Positions 30,038-38,737 of a DNA stretch of 64,000 bases are shown here, in pieces. Below the pieces are notes generated by a model. It was not told where the DNA came from and did no database searches. It worked only from the letters and a program-made list of their open reading frames with translations. The position numbers were made by a program, and so were the translations under genes. Source of the stretch: Neoaquamicrobium sediminum (GTDB lineage: Bacteria > Pseudomonadota > Alphaproteobacteria > Rhizobiales > Rhizobiaceae); contig NZ_JABETK010000001.1 of the NCBI RefSeq assembly GCF_013240295.1, positions 1,922,001-1,986,000 on the forward strand, in the 5' to 3' direction. The stretch's first letter is position 1. Each line of letters opens with the position of its first letter.

Positions 30038-30811
30038 TCATTCGGCCAGATCGAGCGGGTGGACGACGAGGCCGCCGCCGTCTTCGCCCAGATAGGCCTG
30101 GATGCCATATACGTCGCGCAGACGCGCGGCGGTGAGAACGTCCCGCGGCGGGCCATCGGCGACGATCGATCCGTCGGCCAAGAGAACCAGCCGTGAACAC
30201 CAGCGTGCGGCGAGTCCAAGGTCGTGCAGGCACGCGATGACGCTCCGTCCCTCCTTGGCGAGCCCGGCAAACACGCGCATCAGCGTGATCTGGTGCGCGG
30301 GATCGAGCCCGGCCGTCGGCTCGTCGGCCAGCATCAAGGGCGCCTCCTGCGCCAGCGCGCGGGCGATCAGCACGCGCGCCTTCTCACCGCCTGAAAGCTC
30401 GGTGGCGCGGCGGGTTGCGAAGTCTTCGACATCCATACGCCGCATAGCCTCACGTACCGCCGCTTCGTCCGCCGCGCCGGGACGGGCGAAAGGCGGCAGG
30501 TGGGGCGCGCGGCCGAGGCCGACAAGACGCTCGACGGTTACCGGCCAGGCGATCTCGCGCTCCTGCGGCAGGTAGGAGACGAGCCTGGCGCGTTGCGCCG
30601 CGCTCATCGATGCTGCAGCCTGGCCGCCAAGCTCGATATTGCCTTGGGACGGCGTCAAGCCGAGGATGGTGCGCAGCAGGGTCGACTTTCCGGCCCCGTT
30701 GGGCCCGATAAGGCCGACGAATTCACCTTCCTCGACCGTTAGTGCCACGTCGCGCAGCACGGTCTTGCCGCCGAGTTCCGCCGACAGACTGGAAAGGGAA
30801 AGCAGCGTCAC
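30038..30811 (-). CDS. btuD: Cobalamin/heme-type ABC transporter ATP-binding protein
   Basis: 257 aa from a GTG at 30811 that overlaps the permease stop (GTGA). Walker A GLIGPNGAGKSTLLR, Q-loop SYLPQERE, signature LSGGEKARVLIARAL and Walker B LMLADEPTAGLD are all intact. It belongs to the FecE/BtuD group that powers type II importers. The riboswitch and btuB upstream point to cobalamin as substrate. Confidence 0.88.
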   Translation of the reverse strand: MTLLSLSSLSAELGGKTVLRDVALTVEEGEFVGLIGPNGAGKSTLLRTILGLTPSQGNIELGGQAAASMSAAQRARLVSYLPQEREIAWPVTVERLVGLGRAPHLPPFARPGAADEAAVREAMRRMDVEDFATRRATELSGGEKARVLIARALAQEAPLMLADEPTAGLDPAHQITLMRVFAGLAKEGRSVIACLHDLGLAARWCSRLVLLADGSIVADGPPRDVLTAARLRDVYGIQAYLGEDGGGLVVHPLDLAE

Positions 30812-31809
30812 AGCATCCGCCTCCGGGTGCGCCAGACGAGCCACAGGAAGAACGGCGCGCCGACGATGGCGGTCAGCACGCCGAGCTTTAGGTCACGGCC
30901 GGGCGCGATCAGGCGGACGAGTATGTCTGCTGCAAGAAGCACTGCAGCTCCACCCAGTGCGCTGGCTGGCAGCAGGCGGGATGGCACGGCACCAACCAGC
31001 GGCCGCAGCACGTGGGGCACCACAAGTCCAATGAAGCCGATCGCGCCGGCGATCGCGGTAGCGGCGCCGACAGAAGCCGCCGTGCCGAACACGGCGAGGA
31101 ACTGGACCCGGCGCATGTCGACACCCATGCTGGCGGCGGCATCCGAGCCCAGCGTGAGAACGTCGAGCGGCCGCGCCAGCATGCCAAGCATCACCCAGCC
31201 CGCCACCATGAAGGGCGCCGACAGCCACAGATGGGTCATCGAGCGGTCGGTGAGCGAGCCCAGCATCCAGAATACGATTTCGGTAGCGGCGAAGGGGTTG
31301 GGCGACAGGTTTAGCACCAGCGATGTCATTGCGCCGGCAAAGGCCGAAATCGCGACGCCTGCCAGGATGATGGTGAGCGTACCGCCGCGCTCGCCGGCCA
31401 TGACGCGCAGCAGCAGCACGGCCAGCACGGCGCCCGCCAGGGCTGCAAGCGGCAGGCCGAGCGGAAAGGCAACCGAGATACCGGTGTAGATGGCGACGAC
31501 GGCGCCCAGAGAGGCCGAAGCGCTGATGCCGAGCAGGCCAGGCTCCGCAAGCGGGTTGCGCAGATAGCCCTGCAGTACCGCGCCGGACAGGCCGAGGGTC
31601 GCGCCGATCATCAACCCCAGCAGCGCGCGGGGGAGGCGTATCTCACGCATCACCAGGGTCAACAGGTCGGCGTCGCCGGAGACAAGCGCCCTGATGCTCT
31701 CCCCGAAGCCGACATCCGCCGGTCCGGTGGTCAGCGAGACGAAAAACAGCGCAAGCGTTGCCGCCGCAAGCGCGCCAAGCACCGCCGCATAGCTGATGCG
31801 ATCGCTCAT
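30808..31809 (-). CDS. btuC: FecCD-family ABC transporter permease (cobalamin)
   Basis: 333 aa with about ten membrane helices. LPRALLGLMIGATLGLSGAVLQ and NPLAEPGLLGIS are the signatures of the FecCD family, and GFIGLVVPHVLR is the cytoplasmic loop that contacts the ATPase. The ATG at 31809 overlaps the btuF stop (ATGA). It moves vitamin B12 across the inner membrane. Confidence 0.9.
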   Translation of the reverse strand: MSDRISYAAVLGALAAATLALFFVSLTTGPADVGFGESIRALVSGDADLLTLVMREIRLPRALLGLMIGATLGLSGAVLQGYLRNPLAEPGLLGISASASLGAVVAIYTGISVAFPLGLPLAALAGAVLAVLLLRVMAGERGGTLTIILAGVAISAFAGAMTSLVLNLSPNPFAATEIVFWMLGSLTDRSMTHLWLSAPFMVAGWVMLGMLARPLDVLTLGSDAAASMGVDMRRVQFLAVFGTAASVGAATAIAGAIGFIGLVVPHVLRPLVGAVPSRLLPASALGGAAVLLAADILVRLIAPGRDLKLGVLTAIVGAPFFLWLVWRTRRRML

Positions 31810-32657
31810 CGCGCGGCCTCTGCATGGGCATTCGCCGCATCGCGCAGGAGTCGCGCCGCCTCGAGCGTGAAGGGCGCGCCGCATATCCAGTAGCGGTCGG
31901 GAATGCGCACCAGCCGGTCCTGCGAGGCGATCGCTGTGAAGGCGGGATGCCGGAAATTCTCATGGGCGAGGGCCGGCCGGTCGTAAGTACGTTCGCCGAG
32001 CACGACCAGATCCGGGTTGGAAAGCACGAGCTGTTCGAGCGGAAGGCGCTGGACGCCGACGATGCCGAGCCGGTCGGCGATGCTTTGCAGGCCTGCAGCC
32101 TCAATCACGGCGTTGGACAACGAGCCGTCGCCGGACGTGTAGCTGTTGGCGGAGTAGAGAGCGACTGAAAGTGGCGGTGTCGGCTCACTTGCCAGTTCCG
32201 CCAGCCCGGCATCGAGCTCCCCTATCAATTCATCCGCGCGCTGCTGCCGCCCAAGCAACTCGCCCATGCGGCGTATGTTGGCCCGCACGCCCTCGAACGT
32301 GCCTTCGGGGGCGAATTCCTCGACCCGAAAGCCCAGGCGCCGCAACATGTCGATGGTTGCCCGCGTGGTGAAAGTGCCGGCAATCACCAGGTCCGGCTGC
32401 ATCAGGAAGATTTCCTCGCCGAGCCCGTGATTGACGACATAGCGTCCCGCCTCGTCGGCCAGCACGGACACGCCCGGATCGCCGGCAAGGTGCGAAACGG
32501 AATGGAGCTGCCCCTCCGCGGCCAGCAGCATGGCGAGCTGATCCGTGCAGACATTCATCGAGACGACACGGCTTGGTGCGCCGTCGGTCGCCCACGCCGG
32601 CGAGATCCCCGCAGCAATTGTCAGGGAAACGGCAAGTATGGCGCGGGCGATGAACAC
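31806..32657 (-). CDS. btuF: Periplasmic cobalamin-binding protein
   Basis: 283 aa with a signal peptide ending PAWA near residue 23. The fold is a helical-backbone binding protein: RVVSMNVCTDQLAMLLA at the N-terminus, then PDLVIAGTFTTRATIDMLRRLG, and DLVVLGERTYDRPALAHE in lobe 2. It delivers B12 from BtuB to BtuCD. It starts 14 bp after btuB ends. Confidence 0.87.
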   Translation of the reverse strand: MFIARAILAVSLTIAAGISPAWATDGAPSRVVSMNVCTDQLAMLLAAEGQLHSVSHLAGDPGVSVLADEAGRYVVNHGLGEEIFLMQPDLVIAGTFTTRATIDMLRRLGFRVEEFAPEGTFEGVRANIRRMGELLGRQQRADELIGELDAGLAELASEPTPPLSVALYSANSYTSGDGSLSNAVIEAAGLQSIADRLGIVGVQRLPLEQLVLSNPDLVVLGERTYDRPALAHENFRHPAFTAIASQDRLVRIPDRYWICGAPFTLEAARLLRDAANAHAEAAR

Positions 32658-32671
32658 GACGCGTTTCCCGA

Positions 32672-34531
32672 TCAGAATTGCCGGGTCAGGCTCAGATTGA
32701 CCGTCCGGCCCAGCGCGCGGTAGCCCGCAACCGTCTCGTACGTCTCGTCGAACAGGTTCTCGACCGAGAACTTCATCGTCGACTTTTCATCGAAGCGATA
32801 GCTGGCGGACAGATCGACCGTAACATAGTCCGGCGCCCTGGTGGTGTTGGCCACGTTCGAGTGCCTGGAAGCGACGTAGAGCACCTTGGCCGACAGGTCG
32901 AGCCTGTCGGTGGCGGCAAAGTTCAGCTCCGCGCCCGCCTTGAAGCGATCGCGGTTCGGGATATGGAGCCCGTTATCGAGATTGACCGGATCGCGCACGT
33001 CGAGGGTCACCTTGCCGCTCCAGCGCTCGTCGAAAGCGTGCCAGACCGATGCTTCGAAGCCGGTGATGCGCGCACGCGCGACATTGAACGGGATATAGGT
33101 CGGCGGCATGGAGGCGATCGCGTCACGCAGCCACGTCTGGTAGAAAACGAGATCGACGCTGGTATCGGCGTTCGGCTGCCAGGCTAGCCCGACCTCGTAG
33201 GTCTGCGACTTCTCCGGGCGCAGGTCCGGATTGGAATAGCCAGGGTAATAAAGGTCGTTGAAGGTCGGGGCGCGGAAGCCCGTACCATAGGATGCGCGGC
33301 CGACGAGGCCCGGCACGAACTCGTAACTGGCGCCGATATTGTAGGTGGTCGCATCACCGAACTGCTCGTTGTAGTCGTGGCGGATGCCGCTATCGACGGT
33401 AAGCGCGCCATAGTCGAGCGAGTATTGGGCGAAACCGGCTGCAAGCGTGCGGCCCGTGACGGCTAGCGGCAAGGTGGTGTCGACGCTTTCGCGATAGACC
33501 TCGAAGCCGCCAAGCAGCGTGTGGTCGACCAGTCCAGTCGTGAAGCTCTTTTCTGTCGATGCAAGAACGCCATAGCGGGTTGTGTCAAATTCGTCCTCGC
33601 CAGGCACGCCGTCACGGAAATTCGTGCTCAGGTCCACGCCGCTCGAAAATTCAACCGTCGACGACCAGTCGTCGGTGTGGTCGAAGGTTGTACCGGCCTT
33701 GCCAGCGAAAGTCGTGGTGTCGACCTCGTTGAAGCCGGGCGCGGTGGCGTCATACTGGCTGCGGCCACGCGAGAAGAGACCGTCGGCATAGAGCCGGCCC
33801 CAGTCGAACTGCTTCGACAGCGAGAAATTGAACGAGCCCTGCATGAACCCGTCATCATCGGGTTCGTGCCCCCAGGTCGTCGGCAGGGTGAAGTCGTAGC
33901 CACGCGTGCCAAGGATGCCGCCGCCGACCGAATATTCGAGGCCGTCCACCTCGCCACGAAGGTCTGCGGATAGCTGCGCGCCCCAGGGATGGCTGACGCC
34001 CGCCGTCACGCTGCCGCAGAAATTGCGGCCGTCACCGCAGGCACCGCCGCGCTTGGTGATGACGTTGATGACGCCGCCCATCGCATCGGCGCCGTATTGC
34101 GACGAATGCGGCCCCTTGGCGATCTCGATACGCTCGATCGCCGACAGAGGAATATTGAAAAGCGAGCTGGTGCCGCTTGTTGCCGCTGCGGTGCGGACGC
34201 CATTGACCAGCACCAGCGTCTGGGTCGAGGACATGCCGCGAAGTTGCACGTTGGACGAAGCGCCCTGGCCACCGTAGCTGGTTATCGAAACGCCGGTGTA
34301 GCGCTTGAGCAGAGAGGGCAGGTCGGCGGCCGCCGAGCTTGCTATCTCGGCCTCGTCGACAACCGTCACCGACGACGTCGAACGGATCAGCGGCGTCTCG
34401 CGCCGCAGCGGCGTCGTCACCACGATCCTGTCCAGAAGTGTTGCGTCTTCGTCGGTGCCAGGTGCTGTCTGCGCCTGTGCCGTCCCACATGCGAGCGCCA
34501 GCGCGCTTGCCGTCAAAATCCACTGTCTCAT
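32672..34531 (-). CDS. btuB: TonB-dependent vitamin B12 receptor
   Basis: 619 aa, close to E. coli BtuB length. Signal peptide ends AQA near residue 20. A TonB-box-like LDRIVVTTPLR is followed by a plug domain (LKRYTGVSITSYGGQGASSNVQLRGM and VINVITKRGG). A beta-barrel follows, ending in the terminal phenylalanine typical of outer membrane proteins (SLTRQF). The gene is the first after the cobalamin riboswitch, which secures the substrate better than the sequence does. Confidence 0.9.
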   Translation of the reverse strand: MRQWILTASALALACGTAQAQTAPGTDEDATLLDRIVVTTPLRRETPLIRSTSSVTVVDEAEIASSAAADLPSLLKRYTGVSITSYGGQGASSNVQLRGMSSTQTLVLVNGVRTAAATSGTSSLFNIPLSAIERIEIAKGPHSSQYGADAMGGVINVITKRGGACGDGRNFCGSVTAGVSHPWGAQLSADLRGEVDGLEYSVGGGILGTRGYDFTLPTTWGHEPDDDGFMQGSFNFSLSKQFDWGRLYADGLFSRGRSQYDATAPGFNEVDTTTFAGKAGTTFDHTDDWSSTVEFSSGVDLSTNFRDGVPGEDEFDTTRYGVLASTEKSFTTGLVDHTLLGGFEVYRESVDTTLPLAVTGRTLAAGFAQYSLDYGALTVDSGIRHDYNEQFGDATTYNIGASYEFVPGLVGRASYGTGFRAPTFNDLYYPGYSNPDLRPEKSQTYEVGLAWQPNADTSVDLVFYQTWLRDAIASMPPTYIPFNVARARITGFEASVWHAFDERWSGKVTLDVRDPVNLDNGLHIPNRDRFKAGAELNFAATDRLDLSAKVLYVASRHSNVANTTRAPDYVTVDLSASYRFDEKSTMKFSVENLFDETYETVAGYRALGRTVNLSLTRQF

Positions 34532-34698
34532 GTCTGTCCCCGCTTCCAGGCAAGGGCGCTACGCGCCCCGGTTTCATCAGAACCGCAGACGGTTTCAGGC
34601 TTGAGGCTTATGACGGGCGAATGCACATCGAACCCCGGCCGTTTCCGGCATGCGGCAACTTTCGATGTCACCGCGACGGACGACCGCGCTAGGACACA

Positions 34699-34890
34699 CC
34701 CCGTATCCTGGCTTGGGTGACTGGAACGGCAGGTCTCCTGGCTCCCGTGTCATCGCCTCCTTCCACCTTCCCGGCCGATCGAGGCCAGTGGCATGTCCGG
34801 TAGTTGGCTCAACGGTTACAGTTGCGGGGGCAGCCGCGGCATTGGCCCGCAAAGGCCGCACCGCGTTCCCATTTTCATCCGCCTCGCGGC
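34699..34890 (-). promoter_or_regulatory. Cobalamin riboswitch upstream of btuB
   Basis: On the minus strand the elements follow in order: GGGAACGCGGTG, GCCGCGGCTGCCCCCGCAAC, TGTAACCG, GCCACTGG, GGGAAGGTGG, GATGACACGGGAGCCAG and the B12 box AGCCAGGAGACCTGCC (34728-34743). This is the full conserved core of the adenosylcobalamin riboswitch. It lies 168-359 bp upstream of the btuB ATG and would repress the operon when B12 is plentiful. Confidence 0.93.
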
Positions 34891-34957
34891 GGAACCAGTT
34901 CCAAGATCGTGCTATCGCGTGCGAAGCCGCTCGTCAACGCAGTTGGATGCCGTTGGA

Positions 34958-36082
34958 TCAACGGGTGTTGCCGACCCTGATCGCTTCGAGGATCCGCTGG
35001 GCGGCCTTGCCGTCCCCGTAGGGGTTGCTGATTTCGCTGACACGCCGGTAGGCATCGGGAGAATCGAGAAGCTTCTCCGCCTCGCGCACGATGACGTCGG
35101 GATCGGTTCCGACCAAACGTGCGGTGCCGGCTGCCACCGCTTCCGGCCTCTCGGTCACATCTCGGGTGACGAGCACAGGCTTGCCGAGCGACGGCGCTTC
35201 CTCCTGGATGCCGCCGGAATCGGTGATGATGAGGTGCGACCGACGCATCAGGTAGATAAACGGCAGATATTCCAGTGGATCGATCAGGAAGACGTCGTCT
35301 ACGCCGGACAGGGTCTCGCGCGCGGCCTGCTGTACGTTCTCGTTCAGATGGACCGGATAGACGACCTGCACGTCGCCGCGTCGCGCCAGTCTTGCGAGCG
35401 CCTCGCACATGCGGCGCAGGCCGCCGCCGAAGTTTTCGCGGCGATGCCCGGTCACAAGCAGGAGACGTTTGGCCGGATCGAGATAGGTGAAATCCGAGGC
35501 GATCGCATTTTGCCTCGCCGCGTCGCCCTCGATCAGATCGGAGGCCATCAGCAACGCGTCGATGACGGTGTTGCCGGTAACGGCGATGCGCGAACCGTCG
35601 ATCCGTTCGTCGAGCAAGGCCTGGCGCGCCTGCGGCGTCGGGGCGAAGAGCCAGCGTCCGACCACGTCGATGACGCTGCGGTTCATCTCCTCCGGCCACG
35701 GGCGCATGATGTCGCGCGTACGCAGACCCGCTTCGACATGGCCTACCGGCACCTGATGGTAGAAGGCCGCCAGCGCCGCCGCCATGGCCGTGGTCGTATC
35801 GCCATGGACCAGAACGACGTCCGGCCTGTGCTCGCGGATCACCTTTTCCATGCCCTGCAGCACACGCACGGTGATGTCGGTGAGTGACTGGCCGGGCGTC
35901 ATGATGTCGAGATCGATGTCAGGCTCGATCCCGAAGATGCCGAGCACCTGATCCAGCATCGTGCGATGCTGCCCGGTCACGCAGACGAGGGTCTCGAAAG
36001 CGGAATCGGCGCGAAACGCCGCCACGACGGGCGCCATTTTGATGGCTTCCGGGCGGGTTCCGAATACGATTGCTACCTTCAA
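34958..36082 (-). CDS. wecB: UDP-N-acetylglucosamine 2-epimerase (non-hydrolysing)
   Basis: 374 aa. Signatures are VFGTRPEAIKMAPVV at the N-terminus, VTGQHRTMLDQVL, VHGDTTTAMAAALAAF, VGHVEAGLRT, VTGHRRENFGGGL and TDSGGIQEEAPSLGKPVLV. It makes UDP-ManNAc for surface polysaccharides in the cytoplasm. The next gene downstream on the same strand is the riboswitch of btuB. A truncated ABC ATPase lies immediately upstream. Confidence 0.95.
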   Translation of the reverse strand: MKVAIVFGTRPEAIKMAPVVAAFRADSAFETLVCVTGQHRTMLDQVLGIFGIEPDIDLDIMTPGQSLTDITVRVLQGMEKVIREHRPDVVLVHGDTTTAMAAALAAFYHQVPVGHVEAGLRTRDIMRPWPEEMNRSVIDVVGRWLFAPTPQARQALLDERIDGSRIAVTGNTVIDALLMASDLIEGDAARQNAIASDFTYLDPAKRLLLVTGHRRENFGGGLRRMCEALARLARRGDVQVVYPVHLNENVQQAARETLSGVDDVFLIDPLEYLPFIYLMRRSHLIITDSGGIQEEAPSLGKPVLVTRDVTERPEAVAAGTARLVGTDPDVIVREAEKLLDSPDAYRRVSEISNPYGDGKAAQRILEAIRVGNTR

Positions 36083-36112
36083 GTGCTGCTCCGCCTTTCT
36101 AGCGCCGTATCA

Positions 36113-36610
36113 TCAGGCAGCGGGCTGCTCGGCGGATGGGTCGTCTCCGGTCGCGCCGCCGGTCTCGCTTGCCGTGAAGAAGGCGGATGCCTTCGGCACG
36201 GACCCCCTGAACGCGATCCTGCCCTTGCGCATCACGACGGCCCGTGTGCAGAGCGCGGACAGGACGGCGGTTGAATGGGAGGCCACCACGATGATGCCGC
36301 CGGACGCTGTGAACGCTTCCAGCCGCTTTTCCGCTTTCGAATGGAAACGCTTGTCGCCGGCCCCGATGACCTCGTCTATGAGGAGAATGTCGGCCTCCAG
36401 CGCGGTCATGAAGGCGAAGCCAAAGCGGGCACGCATGCCGGCGGAATAAGTGCCGACCGGCAGATCGAAGAAGTCGCCCAGCTCGGTGAATTCGACGATG
36501 TCCTCGACGACGTCGGGGATCCGCTTCGGGTCGAGCTGGTGGAGAGCGGCAAGCCGCTGGACGTTTTCCAGGCCGGTCAATCTCAGGTCGATGCCGGCGA
36601 CGGGGGCGGG
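36113..36610 (-). pseudogene. Polysaccharide-export ABC ATPase, N-terminally truncated (Wzt/KpsT-like)
   Basis: Only the C-terminal two-thirds of an ABC ATPase is present: APVAGIDLRLTGLENV, the degenerate signature TYSAGMRARFGFA and Walker B DILLIDEVIGAGD, then the H-loop VASHS. Walker A and the Q-loop are missing. Upstream, after about 36610, sequence changes to the divergent glycosyltransferase gene (start 36654), so there is no room for them. Remains of a capsule/O-antigen exporter are inferred. The in-frame ATG at 36673 would read out-of-family residues. Confidence 0.75.
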
Positions 36611-36653
36611 GTCAGGGGCTAAGAGACCGCGTCGCCCACACAGCCGGGATTTC

Positions 36654-37835
36654 ATGTCGCCACCGCAGGTCATCGTCGCATCCGCGCACCCCTACATGCC
36701 GGAGATGCGGCTGGGTACCTCCTATCTCGCCGAGGCGCTTGCCAACCGTGGCTGGGACGTCCTTTACCTCGACCAGCCAACCTCGCTGCTCCATCTCGTG
36801 CACCCGAGATCGAGCGGCATCGCTCGCAGGAAGCTGAGAAGCGCGGCCGAAACGGCGCGCGGCCGCGAGCAGGTGTTCGCCACGCCGGCCGGCGGCAGCG
36901 TCAGGCTCCTGAGCGTCGCGGCTTGGTGGCCACATGTGAACGTTCCCGTTTTTCGCAATGCGTTCATCCTCGATCGCTGGTGGCGCCATACCTACCCTTC
37001 GATCACGCGCTACGTGGCGGCCAGCGGCTTCTCGGACGCGCGGGCCCTGCTGTTCGACAGTCCCTATTTCCATTCGCTGGGCGGCGCACTGGGGGTGCCG
37101 ACGGTCTATCGCTACGCCGATCGCATCCAGTGCTTTCCCGAGGTGACGCCGGCTCTGGTGGAGAAGCAGCAGGAGGTGTTCCGCGACGCCGCGCTTGTCG
37201 TGCACACGTCCAAGGCGCTGCTCGACGATCTGGGTGGTCGCGAGGGCAAGACGCTTTACCTGCCCAACGGCGTCGACATCGACCGGTTTTACGGCTCGTG
37301 GGACGAGCCGGAGGAGTTGCGGGGCATCGCCGGGCCGAGGATCATCTACGCCGGCACGATCGGGCCATGGTTCGACTGGACAGCATTGCTGGCGGCCGCG
37401 CAGGCCTCTCCTGATCTGCAATTCGTGCTGCTGGGTAAAGTCACGACCGATCTGCCGCAGGCCTTGCCGGGCAACGTCCATCTGCTTGGCGCGGTGCCTT
37501 TCGCACGGATCCCATCGTTCCTCGCCAACTGCCAGGCGGGTATAATTCCGTTCGACGTTTCCGCCATGCCGGAACTGGTGAACGCGATAAATCCGCTCAA
37601 GCTCTATGAATACTGCGCCGCCGGCCTGCCGGTGGTGAGTTATGCATCAGCCGAGATCGAGGCGGCCGCCGGCCACGTGCGGCTTTACCGGACGCCCGGC
37701 GAATTCGCGGAAGGTGTCAAAGCGGTACTCGCCGAGGAAACCGCGCCGGCACGCGAAGCGCGTCGCGCATGGGCGGACGGAACGTCCTGGCGACGGCGTG
37801 GCGAAGAGCTGGAGCGCGCTATTCTGGCGCTGTGA
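36654..37835 (+). CDS. Glycosyltransferase (TuaH-like, GT-B fold)
   Basis: 393 aa from the ATG at 36654. It begins PQVIVASAHPYMPEMRLG, has a central YLPNGVDIDRF motif, then the donor-binding IIYAGTIGPWFDW and the FEx7E-like region PLKLYEYCAAGLPVVS. This is the GT4-like pattern seen in TuaH-type polysaccharide enzymes. It probably adds a sugar to a lipid-linked polymer at the inner membrane. Convergent with the coiled-coil protein gene by 17 bp overlap. Confidence 0.85.
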   Translation: MSPPQVIVASAHPYMPEMRLGTSYLAEALANRGWDVLYLDQPTSLLHLVHPRSSGIARRKLRSAAETARGREQVFATPAGGSVRLLSVAAWWPHVNVPVFRNAFILDRWWRHTYPSITRYVAASGFSDARALLFDSPYFHSLGGALGVPTVYRYADRIQCFPEVTPALVEKQQEVFRDAALVVHTSKALLDDLGGREGKTLYLPNGVDIDRFYGSWDEPEELRGIAGPRIIYAGTIGPWFDWTALLAAAQASPDLQFVLLGKVTTDLPQALPGNVHLLGAVPFARIPSFLANCQAGIIPFDVSAMPELVNAINPLKLYEYCAAGLPVVSYASAEIEAAAGHVRLYRTPGEFAEGVKAVLAEETAPAREARRAWADGTSWRRRGEELERAILAL

Positions 37836-38568
37836 GGGCCTCGCTTGCGGCCAGGCGATCGATCGCAACATCGTCACGCTCGAGCACCACGTCGAAAAGC
37901 GGCTTTGCGCGCGAAAGCAGCGGAAAACGGTTCGGCTGTGACGGCTCGACCAGAACCGTTACGAGCCCCTGCCGCCGCGCCTTGTGAAGCATGGCTGCGG
38001 CCTCGACGGTAGCGGCTGGATCGCGCAGCGTGAAGACGTGGTGCCAGCCGGGCTGGCGAGCCAGTTCATCGGTGTCGATGACGAGATGGGTCGGCTCCAG
38101 CGTTCTCCAGTCGCCATCCCACCGGTCATAGGCGAGGCAGGCATCCTTGACTGCGCCGCCCCACCTCGTGGCGATGTCGGGTCCGATCACGCCTACGAGG
38201 CGCAGCAGATCGGCACTGGTCCCGTGCAAGGTCGCTTGCCGGATGATCCTGGTGCCGACAGGCGATTCCTCGACCCGCTTGCGCAAGAGGTCGGAACCCG
38301 ACGCGCCCAGCATATCGTAAAATTCGTCAGGCCGCTTTGGCAGGGCAGGCGCGTGCGCCTGCATAGGGCGCATCGCCTGCCTGATCTGGCGCAGCAACTG
38401 CGGAATGCCGCCGATCCGGCGGTTCTTGGCGAAAGCAACGAAGGCGTTGCCGAGGCGGTAGCTGTGGGAGACGCGCAACTGCGTGTTCTCGGTGGCGAGT
38501 TGGCGATTGACCTTTTCCAGCTCCCGGAGATAGCCGCCGATTTCCCGCATGCCGTTGTCGGAGCTCAT
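37819..38568 (-). CDS. Coiled-coil protein of a polysaccharide cluster (unknown)
   Basis: 249 aa from the ATG at 38568 (MSSDNGMREIGGYLREL); a longer frame to 38739 is not needed. Residues 8-40 form a short coiled coil (LEKVNRQLATENTQL) followed by SHSYRLGNAF, a start often seen in proteins next to rhizobial glycosyltransferases. The rest has no recognised domain; it may be a glycosyltransferase-like fold (HVFTLRDP, VTVLVEPSQPN). The gene overlaps its neighbour on the plus strand by 17 bp at its end. Confidence 0.6.
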   Translation of the reverse strand: MSSDNGMREIGGYLRELEKVNRQLATENTQLRVSHSYRLGNAFVAFAKNRRIGGIPQLLRQIRQAMRPMQAHAPALPKRPDEFYDMLGASGSDLLRKRVEESPVGTRIIRQATLHGTSADLLRLVGVIGPDIATRWGGAVKDACLAYDRWDGDWRTLEPTHLVIDTDELARQPGWHHVFTLRDPAATVEAAAMLHKARRQGLVTVLVEPSQPNRFPLLSRAKPLFDVVLERDDVAIDRLAASEALTAPE

Positions 38569-38737
38569 CAATACAACGTCCTTCAGCGCTACCGCCGTGC
38601 GCGCATCGCCCGAACGGGCCGCATTGCGACCGGATACCGGTCCCGCGCGAAGGCAGGGGAGTTCCTTGCATCCTCGGGATGCTCTCTCTAGAGAGGCTGA
38701 TGTCGCAGACATTCCTAGCGAAATCAAGAAGGCTCCC

